A stretch of DNA of 64,000 nt from Epinephelus fuscoguttatus (lineage: Eukaryota > Chordata > Actinopteri > Perciformes > Serranidae): positions 24,315,356-24,379,355 of the forward strand of contig NC_064760.1 of assembly GCF_011397635.1 (NCBI RefSeq), given 5' to 3'. This document shows positions 32,640 to 43,510 of the stretch, piece after piece; position 1 is the first letter of the stretch; each line of letters begins with the position of its first letter. The position numbers were made by a program, and so were the translations under genes. The notes below the pieces were generated by a model. The model had not been told where the DNA came from, did not search any database, and saw only the letters and a program-made list of their open reading frames with translations.

Positions 32640-33118
32640 CGATTTACTGGTCCATATACGTCCCAACCGTCACCTACGGTCTTGAGCTTTGGGCAGTGAC
32701 CAAATGAAAGAGATCACAGATACAAGCAGCAAGCAATGGGTTACCTCCGTGGGGTGGCTGGGCTCAGCCTCAGAGATAAGGTGAGGAGCCTGGACATCTG
32801 TAGGGAGCTCGGAGCAGAGCTGCTGCTCTTTCCTGTCGAAAGGGGTCAATTGAGTGGTTTGGGCATCTGATCAGGATGCCTCCTGGGACCCTATCATTGG
32901 AGGTGATCCTGGCACGTCCCACTGGTAGGAAGCCCCGGGGCAGACCCAGAACATGCTGGAGGGGTTACATATCTTGTCTGGCCTGGGAACACCTTGGGGT
33001 CCCCCAGGAGGAGCTTGAAAGCGTTGCTGGGGAGGGGGATGTCTGGGGTGCTTTGCTTGGCCTGCTGCCCACACAACCTGGCCTTGTATAAGCAGATGAA
33101 AATGGATGGATGGATGCT
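32640..33118 (+). mobile_element. Rex3/RTE-type LINE 3' end
   Basis: Contains ggggtggctgggctcagcct, then TGRKPRGRPRTCWRGYISCL and AWEHLGVPQEELE, and ends with agcagatgaaaatggatgga and a short TGGA tail. It is a 5'-truncated copy of the same family as 23.68-24.06 kb. Confidence 0.85.
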
Positions 33119-34649
33119 TCTGAAACGTGCTGTGGCGCATCTGCTGGAATTAAAAGATTTGTCTAGAGTAGTTGCGATCGGCTCAGGCGGCAGCGTGGCG
33201 GAGATCTGCACCCTACTGAGTGCACTTCCTTGTTTGTTAAGGTCTTGCTTTATTTATCATAGTACATACAGACAATCCTGTTTTGGACAACCATCCACAC
33301 CACAGCCATATATTGTATGTACAGCCACAGTAAATAATGTTGCAGCTTTCTTTTCCTGCTCAATTGTATCAACATCAAATTGGACAGGTCTCTTATGACA
33401 AAGGTTGCTAACAGTTTGAACAGGAAACAGGTAAATATGTCTTCCTTTGGTAAAAGCATGGATAAACCCACAGGCTTTGCCATGCTGACAGTAAAGCATA
33501 AGACAAACCGTGTATGTGAAAGAGCTTTCATAAAACAGGACAAGAGAGAAATGGTGAGGCGAGTAATTCATCTCTGCAGTCAAGATGTGTAGGTCATCCA
33601 TCTGCCCTTTATGCAGAAGTGTCACCATCAAATATGAGAATGGAGTGGAGAAAAGGAGAGGGGAGGATGACATGGAGATGGATGAAGCAATAGAGAAAAA
33701 CGGAGAGGAAAATGGGGAAAGTGAGATTTAAACAACCGAAGGCACAGAGAGAAGTGCTGGGTATCTGATTCCAACTATGCTTATCGATTTTGGTCCTTAC
33801 AAAAGCCTGAATTCAATTCTTGTCATATTATTTGAGTATAAAAAGAAAAACCAAAATATTCAGATTTTTCTTTTTTTAAAAAGTAATTTTCTGCAGATTT
33901 AGGCCACTGTAAACTGACATCTCTCATAAATGACTGGGCAGTTTGTGGAGGTAAAATATAGAACAAGGTAGGTGGATAGTTTAAGGTGGAAATTCTTTTT
34001 TCCAGTAGGTGCATACAGAGGACAAACGAGTAAGAATTACAGAATTAAAGAGACAAAGAAATGGAAATGGACTTGTTTAACTACATTCTCTCTGCTCTGG
34101 GCACTGCAACCTCACTTTCACACCCTACCATCACACACGCTTTGCACACAATGTGGCACCAAAAACGGCATTGTGATTCGGTCTGGTAGGTGGAGGTTGT
34201 ATAGGAACGTTTCCATAACCAACCCTTGACAGCAGGCTACAAGCAGCAAAGAACTAATGAAACTTGTGGCTGGATTTGTGGTGGATGAAACGTCTGTCTC
34301 TATGACTGACTCTTCCCCTTTAGACACATCCTTTGCAAATACTGGTCACAGCAGCAGAAGACGCCCAGGTGAAAAATAATATGCAAGGTGTTTAGCCATA
34401 GGTGAGCTTATCATTTATTACCCTGACAAAGTCTTAATCTTGAGGAGAAAAAGACGCAACTACAACTATTGTGGGGTGTAACAGAAAAGTAATATGATAA
34501 GTAGTGTAACATTATTTTTGGCAGGGAGCAATAAGTAAAGTAATGACATTACTTTCTAGAAGAGTAATTAGCAATAAATACATTTTATACTAATGAGCCG
34601 AACACTGTGATCTATTTCATCTAATCTAATCATATTTGAAGTAGAGGAT
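33119..34649. other. non-coding region
   Basis: Overlapping open frames occur on both strands at 33.25-33.67 kb but show no family resemblance. No repeat assigned. Confidence 0.35.
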
Positions 34650-35030
34650 ACAGGTGGATGGCCTTTGACAGTCAATTGTACAGAGGGTGTAGCGATGCAG
34701 ACTGAGTACCCACTCCTGTGGAGCGGCAGTATTGAGAATAATGGCGGGTGACAGTGAATTGTCAGCCCTTGCTACTTGTGGTCTGTTGGAGAGGAAGTCA
34801 TGGATCCAGTGGATTAGTGTTGATTGAACTTGGAGGTGCTGTAGTGTCTTGATTACCTGATGGTGGTGGATTGTGTTATTATAGGTGGAGTTAAAATCAA
34901 TGAAAAGAAGTCTGGCATGGTTCCTTTGCTTATATGCAAATTGGAGGGGATCCAGGAATGGTATAACATATGGAAGGGTACTGGTTTGGACTAGTTTATT
35001 GAAATGTTCTCTATCTTGCCATGTGCATGC
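34650..35030 (-). mobile_element. LINE reverse-transcriptase relic
   Basis: Minus-strand translation gives DPLQFAYKQRNHARLLFIDF, then NSTYNNTIHHHQVIKTLQHL, WIHDFLSNRPQVARAD and EWVLSLHRYTLCT. This matches the order of fish LINE reverse-transcriptase blocks (DPLQFAY, VDFSSAFN, W.-FL-.R-Q.V, G.VLSP-L-.LYT). Several blocks are damaged, so it is a fossil. Confidence 0.78.
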
Positions 35031-36046
35031 TGAATGTTGACTGATATGTCACAGTATTAGCAGATTTGAGCTATGGAAATGCTACACCATGCAGCAGTGA
35101 AAGCTTTGTCAAATAAAATTATTTTTATGCAGTGATGACATTTTTCTGTTTTACTTCTTACTTGTGAGGCTCAGCCATGTTTGTGAGGTTACATAGGCCC
35201 ATCCCATCACCAGGAGGTATATCAACTTATATCAATATATTTTCAAGATGTAGGATGAGATAATACTGTTAATATCCATATAGCTTGATGGTGTATTCCA
35301 TAACCTGTTTCTTTCGTAATGTTATGCCAGTTTGCATCTCTCCCCTCTCACACTGTCCTCACAACCCCACCCCACCCGCTCACAAGTTCTCCTGCACGGA
35401 AGGTGTCACAGGGCTGCTACTCAATTTTAATCAGTCTGCCTTTGTTGTTGAACACATGCAAGCTATGCAAACATCGGTCTGTGTGACGGATGAAATTTCC
35501 ACAGTGGAGCCTATCCAATACAGCTCTGCATGCGAGACAAAGAGTTTGTTTGAGGGTTTGTGTGTGAGGGGATGGCGCATCACTTTTGTACTTGGTAGTT
35601 GCAGTGTATTGTGCAACAATGAGACAGCACCTGGATGCAAGCGACAGATGTGTTTATAAAAATGCAGACATTTAATACAGGAAACTATCTCTTAGAGAAA
35701 TACTGTACATACATTTAAAACAATATCTGCATTTTTTTCAGTACTATATTTATTTGAAAAGCCAGAAAGAACCACATTTTAAACTCCCCACATCAAAGAA
35801 ATGAAACAGTCTCATACTACCTTGACCTTGATAAGTTAACACTCATGCTACAATTGTGTGGCCTGTGCTACAAAACTTGTGACCCCTGTAGCACTGGTCC
35901 AATGTGTGAAAAAGGTAACTTACGGCCCTGTAATTTATTTTATATAAGTTTTCATTTACATGTCTAGCAGGTATATATTTTAAAGCAGGGAAGGAAACCC
36001 AGTCTTTGCATTCTATTTAGAAGAACACCAGATATGGATGGATATC
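35031..36046. other. non-coding region
   Basis: No gene recognised. The plus-strand open frame at 35285-35659 has no visible domain. Confidence 0.35.
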
Positions 36047-36355
36047 CAGATATACCTTATTAATCCCCAAGGGGAATTACAATTCTGTTGTCATATATGC
36101 ACAGGCCTGAAATACAGGAAATAGGAAATGTACATGCATTCAGTGGAGATTCATTCAAGTTTGGAGCATGGACTAATATCAGAGTGGGGCTGCCTTGGGA
36201 GGGCGCCCTGAGCAGGTGAGGGTTCGGTGCCCAGGGGGTGAACTGGCGCCTTTTCAACTATCAGTCCACCCTCCATACTTGGTCTATACAGGGATTTGAA
36301 CCTGTGACTCTCCGTTTTCCAAGCCAAGTCCCTATGGACTGAGCCAGTACTGCCC
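36047..36355 (-). mobile_element. tRNA-derived SINE with well-preserved promoter boxes
   Basis: On the minus strand, a tRNA-like head with A-box (tggctcagtccataggg) is followed by a perfect B-box (GGTTCAAATCC, complement of 36292-36302). The body ends in the LINE-like tail ccccttggggattaataagg. The pol III promoter looks intact. Confidence 0.8.
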
Positions 36356-36938
36356 ACAGTCAATGTCTGTTTTCATTAAAGTGCATGTGGCTTTGACTTA
36401 CAACTGAACATTTTGCCCACTTATATAATTTTTGGTCTGTATCGCCCAGCACCTCGTTCAGCTGGATATATTGCAAACACTATAAGTTTGATCAAGACAA
36501 AGCACAGTGAGCCCAACCTTCACTGTCAAGAATTACTGATCAGAATCAGAAAGCATGTTAGGAAACAACTGCCTACTTACAGACACAACATTAGCATGTA
36601 TTTTGAGTTGTGTTTCTGGCCGCCTGATAAACTGAAGTCAAACAGTCACTCTGTTTTAGCTGCATTTTAATTTAAAGCAACAGTGACTAAATAAAATTAA
36701 CAAGATGATGAAAGAGGGAGAAAGTGCAGAGAAAATTAGGAAGGTCATATATGGATTTTATATGAACTGAGCAGTGTGTGTGAAGGCATTTGTTCGATGA
36801 TCATGCACCCAGAAGGCAGCTGTAGTAAACAGTCAGGCAGGAAGGCTGTGTGTTTCACATCAAACACACACTATTGATCTGAGCAACAAGTCTGATATCA
36901 AACACCGGATCATGGCTTGGAATTACCCTCCTGCCTTT

Positions 36939-36967
36939 TCCTTTCTTTCTTTCTTTCTTTCTTTCTT
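36939..36967. repeat. (CTTT)n microsatellite
   Basis: About seven tandem CTTT units. Confidence 0.95.
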
Positions 36968-37399
36968 CTCTCCATCTCCTTCACCCCCTCGCTCCTGTCT
37001 TTCATGCAGTATTTGTTAACTCAGATCAATAGGGAATGGCAACAAAACAAAGCAAAGGAACACACAACAGTCATGTGTTTGACGGTCAACCACACATACA
37101 CACATCCATATATCACATTTGTGTTGCCAGTGTTGTAACTACCCATACCAAACCAAAACAGATCATGGCAAAATATAAATTAGAAATGAACCTAACCTAA
37201 ATTACCAACAGGTATGAGCCAATCAGGGCATTTTTGCCATTATTCTCCAGAAAATAAAAGCTCTGAATGAGAACTCAAACTAGACGGTTACAAAGATTAT
37301 ATTGTACAAAAATAATATTTGATGAGTTGAGTTCTGATATCTCCAAACTTTTTCAGAGGATCTTATACTTCTCTGCTAAGTGTGACTTTCAGGGGGCAT

Positions 37400-38010
37400 G
37401 CTTCAGTTCTGCTGCGCCAACACTGAGCGGGTCAGCATGTAGGAATTGTTGACTCGTACAAGTACTTGGGCATTACGATCAATAACGATCAATAATAAGC
37501 TGAGCTTTGATTGTAACACCAATATGTTCTGTACAAAAAGCCAACAATGCCTTTTTTGTGAAAGCTGGCTAAGTTCAACACTGACACGTCTCCGGTGACT
37601 ATTTCTTTAGACCTTTTATTGAGTCGACTTTTACTTTATCTGTTATTTGTTGGTATGCTTCTCTTAATCCTCAATCTAAAACAGAAAGAAATGCATTAAC
37701 AAAGGTGTTCAAGGTCTGTAGCACTTTAAGAGGTATTCAGCAGAACAGTTGGTCTGATATGTATAACAAATATTTATCAAAGAAAGCAGAATCCATCCTG
37801 TCTGACAGCACCCACCCCCTGCACCCAGAGTTTCAGACCTCGCCTTCTGGTTGCCGTCTCAAATGCCCACTAGCATTAACCAACAGATACGAACTCTCTT
37901 TCATACTGTCAGCCATTTCACTGTTTACCTTCAACAGACTAGAATTACCCTAAGGTCTTTGTCAGGGTGCAAAAGGGTCACCCTTTTGGGTCGAAACCAG
38001 TCAGTGTTTC
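37400..38010 (+). mobile_element. non-LTR retrotransposon C-terminal relic
   Basis: Begins with a degraded VDSYKYLGI-like block (gttgactcgtacaagtactt). It then reads LSKKAESILSDSTHPLHPEF then QTSPSGCRLKCPLALTNRY, the typical C-terminus of fish LINE ORF2 proteins (AxSILSDSTHPLHPEFxLLPSG). Frames are broken. Confidence 0.8.
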
Positions 38011-38288
38011 AATGTAAGCAGCCATGTTTTGGAATAAAGGCTTTTCATCTTAATTCAAATGCATCTGTTCTTTCTCCACATGATAACTGCTGAGCACTCA
38101 AAAACACAGACAGATAGAAACATACATACATGCATGCACACAGGAAGTGTATTCATATCAAAACAGAGACGGGATGCTAGGAGGATAAAGGAGGAAGTCT
38201 TTGTCATCTCTGAAATCAAGGACACATCCATATTCATGAAGACATCATTTCTGCATCACTCAGCAGCTCTAACACACAAACATGTACA

Positions 38289-38289
<1 letters not shown>

Positions 38290-38329
<40 letters not shown>
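38290..38329. repeat. (CA)n microsatellite
   Basis: About 20 CA units. Confidence 0.95.
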
Positions 38330-38333
<4 letters not shown>

Positions 38334-38865
38334 GAAGAGAATATGTAAGAATAGTACAAATTGGACCCTATCATCACGTTCAACCACTGAATTTGTTGAT
38401 CTTATACATCATTACAACTAACAAAAAATTACTGGTTGTTTAAAACTCTTAAATTCAGTCAGAGAAACTTAGGTGTGTTATGAAGTTAGCAATAGTTCCC
38501 AAACATTTTACACTGCGTCCTCAGGAAATTTAAGTCTCTCCAAGTTCCACCATCATGACCAACGTTAAAACACAGTGGTGGAGGCTGCGGCAGGTTTATT
38601 CCTAATCAGAAGATTATTTATTGTTGACTGCTGTCAGCCACAGCCATGCTGCACCAAGAGGAAGCACTACAACTGGCACTTAAACTCTGCAACACAACCC
38701 TCACACACCGGGGGGGCAGCCACTCATCAGTCGCTGTGGAGACTTCACCGGTGCTGCTTAAGTAGCCACAAGCTCTTGTGCTCGGTTGATTATCATCCAC
38801 TTCAACAGGTGTTTCAACAGGGAGAAAAAAGAGAGGAAAAAAATGGAAAAATTCTCCTTGTGAGC

Positions 38866-39438
38866 TACCCTGGAAATCCAGAGTTCTCGCGAGAGCACAA
38901 TTTGAATTTGCTCAGCGAGTCACTCTGGCAATCAGTAATGATACTCACTATCTATGCCCATGAAACCGAGCTGCACCAATCACATCGGTGTATCTGATAT
39001 AGGCGGGCCAGAGGCGAGCTAAACAGATGACGACGACAGCGCTGTGACGACGAAGTCCAGAATCAGTCTGTAAACACTGCAAGATGACTACGGAGTTGTT
39101 TGAAACGGCTTTGGCCGCTACAATGAACGAGTTAGACTTGGCTTTTTCTCTAAAAGAGGAACAGAAGACGGCGCTCGAATCTTTCCTTTGCAAGAAGGAT
39201 GTTTTTGCTGTTTTGCCGACCAGATATGGCAAGAGTTTAATCTACCAGTTAGCTCTGCTGGTAGCAAAGCTCTGGATACTTCACCCCGTGTATTGTTCTG
39301 ATTGGTCGTAGTGTTATCCAATTGCGTGCAGTGATATTTACAAATGCATGCTTGGTGCCACCCCTCGAGTTGGGCCATCTTCATTACTCATGGCCAGACC
39401 CTAAATCTTTCTAGATTTGGGTTTGGATTTCCAGACTA
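38866..39438 (+). mobile_element. DNA element carrying a RecQ-like helicase N-terminal fragment
   Basis: The ends match as inverted repeats: TACCCTGGAAATCCA at the left and the complement of the right end, TAGTCTGGAAATCCA. Inside, 39084-39311 encodes 75 residues including SLKEEQKTALESFLCKKDVF and LPTRYGKSLIYQLA, i.e. the start of a RecQ-type helicase domain with its Walker A. The usual PTG(F/Y)GKS has become PTRYGKS, and a stop follows soon after. The source may be a larger fish transposon with a helicase gene. This is an inference. Confidence 0.6.
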
Positions 39439-39963
39439 CTCCTGAGCTGCATTTCTCTTCCAAATATTTCACATTTGAGGTCATGCTGGTTATGGTCGTG
39501 CTACGTTCCTAACCACAACTACGTAGCAGGCTGATATCAAAAATAAAAAATAAACAAAAATATTACAGGACATGCAAAACGTATTTTAAATTCAATGTCA
39601 GGGATCTCATCTCAACGTTGTGGTATTTTTATAATAATAATATATATATTAATATCAAATTAATTAATTTTTAAAAATATATTTAAGAAATGCCTAAATG
39701 TACCACTAAACGGAGCTTGTGTACCACCTGAGGCACACGTACATAGTTTGAGAACCAGCGATTTATGGCAAATGGTCATATGGATTTGGTGGAGAAGGCT
39801 CTGCTGTTTGAGGTAGCGCTCACAGAATCAGAACAGTAACATACAACAACAGCAACTATAGTATATCAGAAATACCACATGAGGAGGAAGTTGAGGTGGT
39901 GGAGGTGAACTCACCGGTCTCAAAGCTAAACTCAGCGTGTTTTCTAAACAGACAGTCTCTCAC

Positions 39964-40084
39964 CGCTCTCCTCAGTCTTGTGTGGCGGTTTGCTGAGATC
40001 CTGAACAGTCAAACAGGGACACAGTCCTTCACATTTCATTGAGATCGTCTTCCCAGACAGACAGCTCTTGAACTCCAGCTTAAG
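39964..40084 (-). pseudogene. spock1-like: spock1-like exon 6 (follistatin/Kazal-like part)
   Basis: Between a tttttacag acceptor and a GTGAGA donor, 121 nt read KLEFKSCLSGKTISMKCEG then LCPCL and end HKTEES in phase 1. This parallels the testican CKLEF-x-C, C-(D/E)-G-x-C-P-C stretch. The residue where the family has cysteine before KLEF is Leu here (CTT), which would break a disulphide, unless the exon edge has been altered. The frame is otherwise open. Recognition of the family is by remembered homology. Confidence 0.7.
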
Positions 40085-40399
40085 CTGTAAAAAGGCACAA
40101 AGAACTATGGGTCATTGAGTCCTCATCTCCACTAAAATGAACCTTGGATAAAAGCACTGCATATCGCAGGTGTACCAATGAAGACTTCAAATGAAGCACA
40201 GTCTTTACGTTTTTCACAGATATGTAACTCACAATTGAGTCCTCACTGAGCAGGGTGAGGAGAGGACAGGGCTGGTCATTTATCTTCCGTGAACAGATGT
40301 GTCCATTAGGCAGCCATGTAGGCACACCATCAGACACAGAGATGCTCAGTGTCACTCTATTATTCACCGCAGTACAAACTTAATGCAATGACAAAGGGA

Positions 40400-41019
40400 A
40401 AGCTGGGATACTTTAGAATGTCATTTAACAGTATAAATCTCATGTCCAGTACGTGAGTGTTGGTAGGGCATTGTTTGGATAGTTTGACAAAAAAAATCCA
40501 ATTACACAATCCTCTAGGAAGAATAATGCAAACTGAGATGGGTTATGCAAATTCTGCCTGTGATGACCTGTGACAAGTTTCACTATATGTAAACATGCTT
40601 TACAAAGGCTTAGCTTTCTCCAAACAGTACTTGTAGTTCCAGAAATTCTGATTCAAATCAACCATTTCTATCCCCTTCACCTCTTTTTAGTGCTCGCTAA
40701 TGTTGCTTGACGAAATCTGTTGACAAAAAAAAAAAAACAACAAAAAACAGTGCTGTTCACATCATGTTGAATTATCTGTCTAGGGAGAAAAACGCGGGGG
40801 AGAGATGACACTTCCCTTGTCACTGTCAACACACTGAAAACATCCGAAACTTTCTTTGAGGGTTAATTTTGTATTCATAAAAGACTGTTTTAACACCTAT
40901 TTATCAAATATGAAAACTGAGAAGAGGAGAGAACAATAGAGGACACAGTACCCCACATCTTTCTTCCTCTATATACACTATATGGCATCTGTACCAACTG
41001 TTTATGTGTGAAATTGAGG
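40400..41019. other. non-coding region
   Basis: AT-rich, with an A-rich tract near 40.72 kb. No gene seen. Confidence 0.4.
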
Positions 41020-41038
41020 GTGTGTGTGTGTGTGTGTG

Positions 41039-41070
<32 letters not shown>
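41020..41070. repeat. compound (GT)n(CTGT)n microsatellite
   Basis: About 11 GT units followed by about seven CTGT units. Confidence 0.95.
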
Positions 41071-42779
41071 CTTAAACCATTACTCCTTTATCTCTTTGTC
41101 ACGGTGAAGGTGACATGGGAAGCGAAGGACAGTAAAAGCAGTGAACAACACAAAAGGAAGACCAAAGAATGAAGAGGAAGGTGGTTTAATAAAAGATCCA
41201 CTATTCCTGTGTCACTTTTAAATTACATTTCTGACAAAACATTAAAAGGATAGGATTTTCAACCACCTTTGTGTCATGACAATGTGAGCAGTATGTGTAA
41301 ATGAACTATGGTTAACTTCCCTTCATCTTACCAGCGGCCACATGTCTCTGCTCATCTCTCAGCTCAAATCTGAACTTGTTTTAGGGCTGTTGCTCGAATT
41401 ACAGTTTGTACTTCTTTGACACTTTTAAAACTAAGATTAAATGGTAAAACTAGGCAGAGCATATTTTAGTGCACTGTTTATCTTTTATTTGAGATTGTTT
41501 GTTCCCAGCTGGCTTTCAGCTGGTTTTCTATGTCAAAAAGGCCAAGCTGTATTACCTTGCCCACTGGCTAGAGTGTTTAGTTGTACGGTGCAACGTAGTA
41601 CATTTTGGGTGTTTGACGTTTTTTTCACCTCTTGTGCTAAAGCAAAAGCCAAAGCCTTTTTTCTCAGTTTTCTCTGGCCATGTTGCACCAATTTCGACAG
41701 TATTTGCGTTTCTTACTGCACAGACGGGCCATCTTTCCAGCAGTAAAATACTTTTTTAAGGTGACACACAGGAAAAGGTAGACAAAGTGAAAAAAGACTT
41801 TAAGACTGACAGGAAGAAACAAAAAACACCTCACCTTTGAAGAGTGCAGTAGATGCAGCCATCAGATCCACTCACATGGCTGGATTGGAATTTAGAGCAC
41901 AGCCTACATTTCCCATGAGCACCAGCTGGGAGTCTGACATTTCCTGGGCTTCACACTGAGTGAGAAACAGTGGGGGAGAGTGAGTAACAACAACAACTGG
42001 TTTGGACTAGATGTAATTCTTCACATATTGGTATAATCAAGGAGCTGCTACTCTACTGTGCAACTGTGTGACTGCAACATCATGTTACTGAACTAGAGTC
42101 TTATACATACATACATACATACATGCATACATACATACATATATTATGTATATTTTCTCTCAGGATGTTTGGTGTAAATAAATAAATGCTGTCTTTTAAA
42201 CATTCTGTGCTCTCTCAGTTTCAACCCAAACTGTTTTTTTTACCACAAGGGGGCAGAAAGAATCCAAAAACAGTGCTGCTAATTGTAACTTAGAAACCAC
42301 AACCAATGATCCCAAAGCAAACAAAAGGGTTGCTCTATCACCAACACTTAAAAACACAGAATTAGACTGTACTATCACACTATCATTATTTTACTTTGAA
42401 TCAAACCCTTTGATTTATAGACCTTGCCATAATGCCTCCATGATTATTTCTGGGACCTCCTACTGAGTGTGTACATATAGTTCCTGTTAAGACATAATAT
42501 ATCATAATATACTACAGGCTGGTGTAAATTGTGGGTGGACTGCTCGTGATTGGTGCAGACAGCTGTCTGGTTATCACAGGTGACACGTACCTAAAGAGAA
42601 GGACAGCACACCTTCAGACACCTTCAGGCATTCTTCATATCCTTATTAATATGCGGTGACTGCATGGGGTTAATGAGCCATCGTCTACCTCTTTGAAACT
42701 AGTGATGGGAATTGCAACTTTTTAAAGGGAACCAGTTCTTAAAGGTATTATTATATGTTCCTTTCTGAGAGAATTTAAT
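41071..42779. other. non-coding region with an (ATAC)n tract
   Basis: A (ATAC)n-like microsatellite lies at 42102-42140. The open frames at 41.44-41.76 kb have no recognisable family. Nothing else assigned. Confidence 0.45.
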
Positions 42780-43510
42780 CAAGCTTTATACTCTGTGTAG
42801 GTGTGAACCTTTCTATAGTTGTTAAGGTCACATGTAAGTCATTGATCCACCCGGCCATCATGTGTATCATTCGGGTTAGATGGGTCCAGGTGTGAATGGG
42901 TATTAAGTTGTTTTGGGGAGGGATACCAAGACTGCATTGTAGGTGGGGGATAACTGGTTTCATAGGCCACCTGCTCTGTTTGACGATGGTCATTCCAGTT
43001 TGACGTGCATTTTTTTTCTGGTATTTTCTGTGATATTTCAGATCAGCCTCTGGTATTTCAGATTCTTTGACACCTAGGTGTGAAAAAAGTCATCTACGTC
43101 AAACTGGAATGACCGTGGTCGTTGGTCAACGGCCATCAGCCGATGGCCATCTGGAAACTGGAACTACCATCGTTCGAACAGAGGAGGTAGCACCACTTAT
43201 CCCCCACCTACAATGCAGTCTTGGTATCCCTCCCCAGTGGACTAAACACCCATTCATACCTGGACCCAACTAACCCTAACAACACACATGATGATGGACC
43301 AGCAACTCACATGTGACCTTTACGACTCTGAAACTCAGAGCTCACGTGACCTCAACAGTTCTGTAAGGGCTCACACTCACAGAGTATAAAGCCTGCGACT
43401 CCGTACAAGTCCGTTAAAACTGAAGAAGCTTCTTGGATGAGAGGCGAAACATCTTCAAGAAACTCAAGCAAGTCCACTTGCCTTCGATTTAGCATTTAAG
43501 ATTACTATAA
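42780..43510. repeat. head-to-head inverted repeat pair, possible Penelope-like terminus
   Basis: About 215 bp at 42780-42995 is the inverted homologue of 43095-43395. Both include ttatcccccacctacaatgc then agtcttggtatccctcccc, and translate to PHLQCSLGIPPQ. About 100 bp separate the arms. Beyond the right arm is aactgaagaagcttcttgga, then tgagaggcgaaacatcttc, a tail I associate with fish Penelope-like elements. The arms are clear; the family name is inference. Confidence 0.65.

Larger units (their letters stand above)
10971..39964 (-). pseudogene. spock1-like: decaying SPOCK1-like (testican) gene, scattered relic exons
   Basis: Testicans are secreted proteoglycans with a follistatin/Kazal-like module, a calcium-binding EF-hand module and a thyroglobulin type-1 domain. 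On this strand, pieces equivalent to human exon 6 (39964-40084), exon 8 (28177-28239) and exon 9 (25223-25388) occur in the right order with matching splice phases. Weak candidates for exon 10 (15959-16035) and exon 11 (10971-11075) follow. Exon 9 is broken by a 1-bp insertion and has lost both splice sites. I did not find exon 7 or the exons before exon 6. The KPLF..CDS signature points to SPOCK1 over SPOCK2/3. Human SPOCK1 and ETF1 both lie in 5q31, consistent with old synteny. The span shown is approximate. Confidence 0.75.

Noticed and set aside
33250..33673. Two overlapping minus-strand open frames of 97 and 138 codons
   Set aside because: No recognisable motif and no exon-like boundaries; best treated as chance frames.
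35975..36020. CKDW on the minus strand as a remnant of testican exon 7 (LKDWFG)
   Set aside because: Only three to four residues match, with a stop just before and no splice sites.
36292..36350. A tRNA gene suggested by A- and B-box motifs
   Set aside because: The boxes belong to a SINE that continues into a LINE-like tail; no acceptor stem or complete cloverleaf can be drawn.
40233..40300. Possible spock1-like exon 5, from QPCPLLTLLSEDS and a following GTGAGT donor on the minus strand
   Set aside because: Only the PCP triplet resembles the testican sequence; the CGSDG core is not recognisable and no acceptor can be set, so I did not list it as an exon.
41441..41759. Overlapping plus-strand frames with hydrophobic stretches at 41.44-41.76 kb
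   Set aside because: Two frames are open at once over poly-T-rich DNA and neither resembles a known membrane protein; hydrophobicity follows from T-rich composition.
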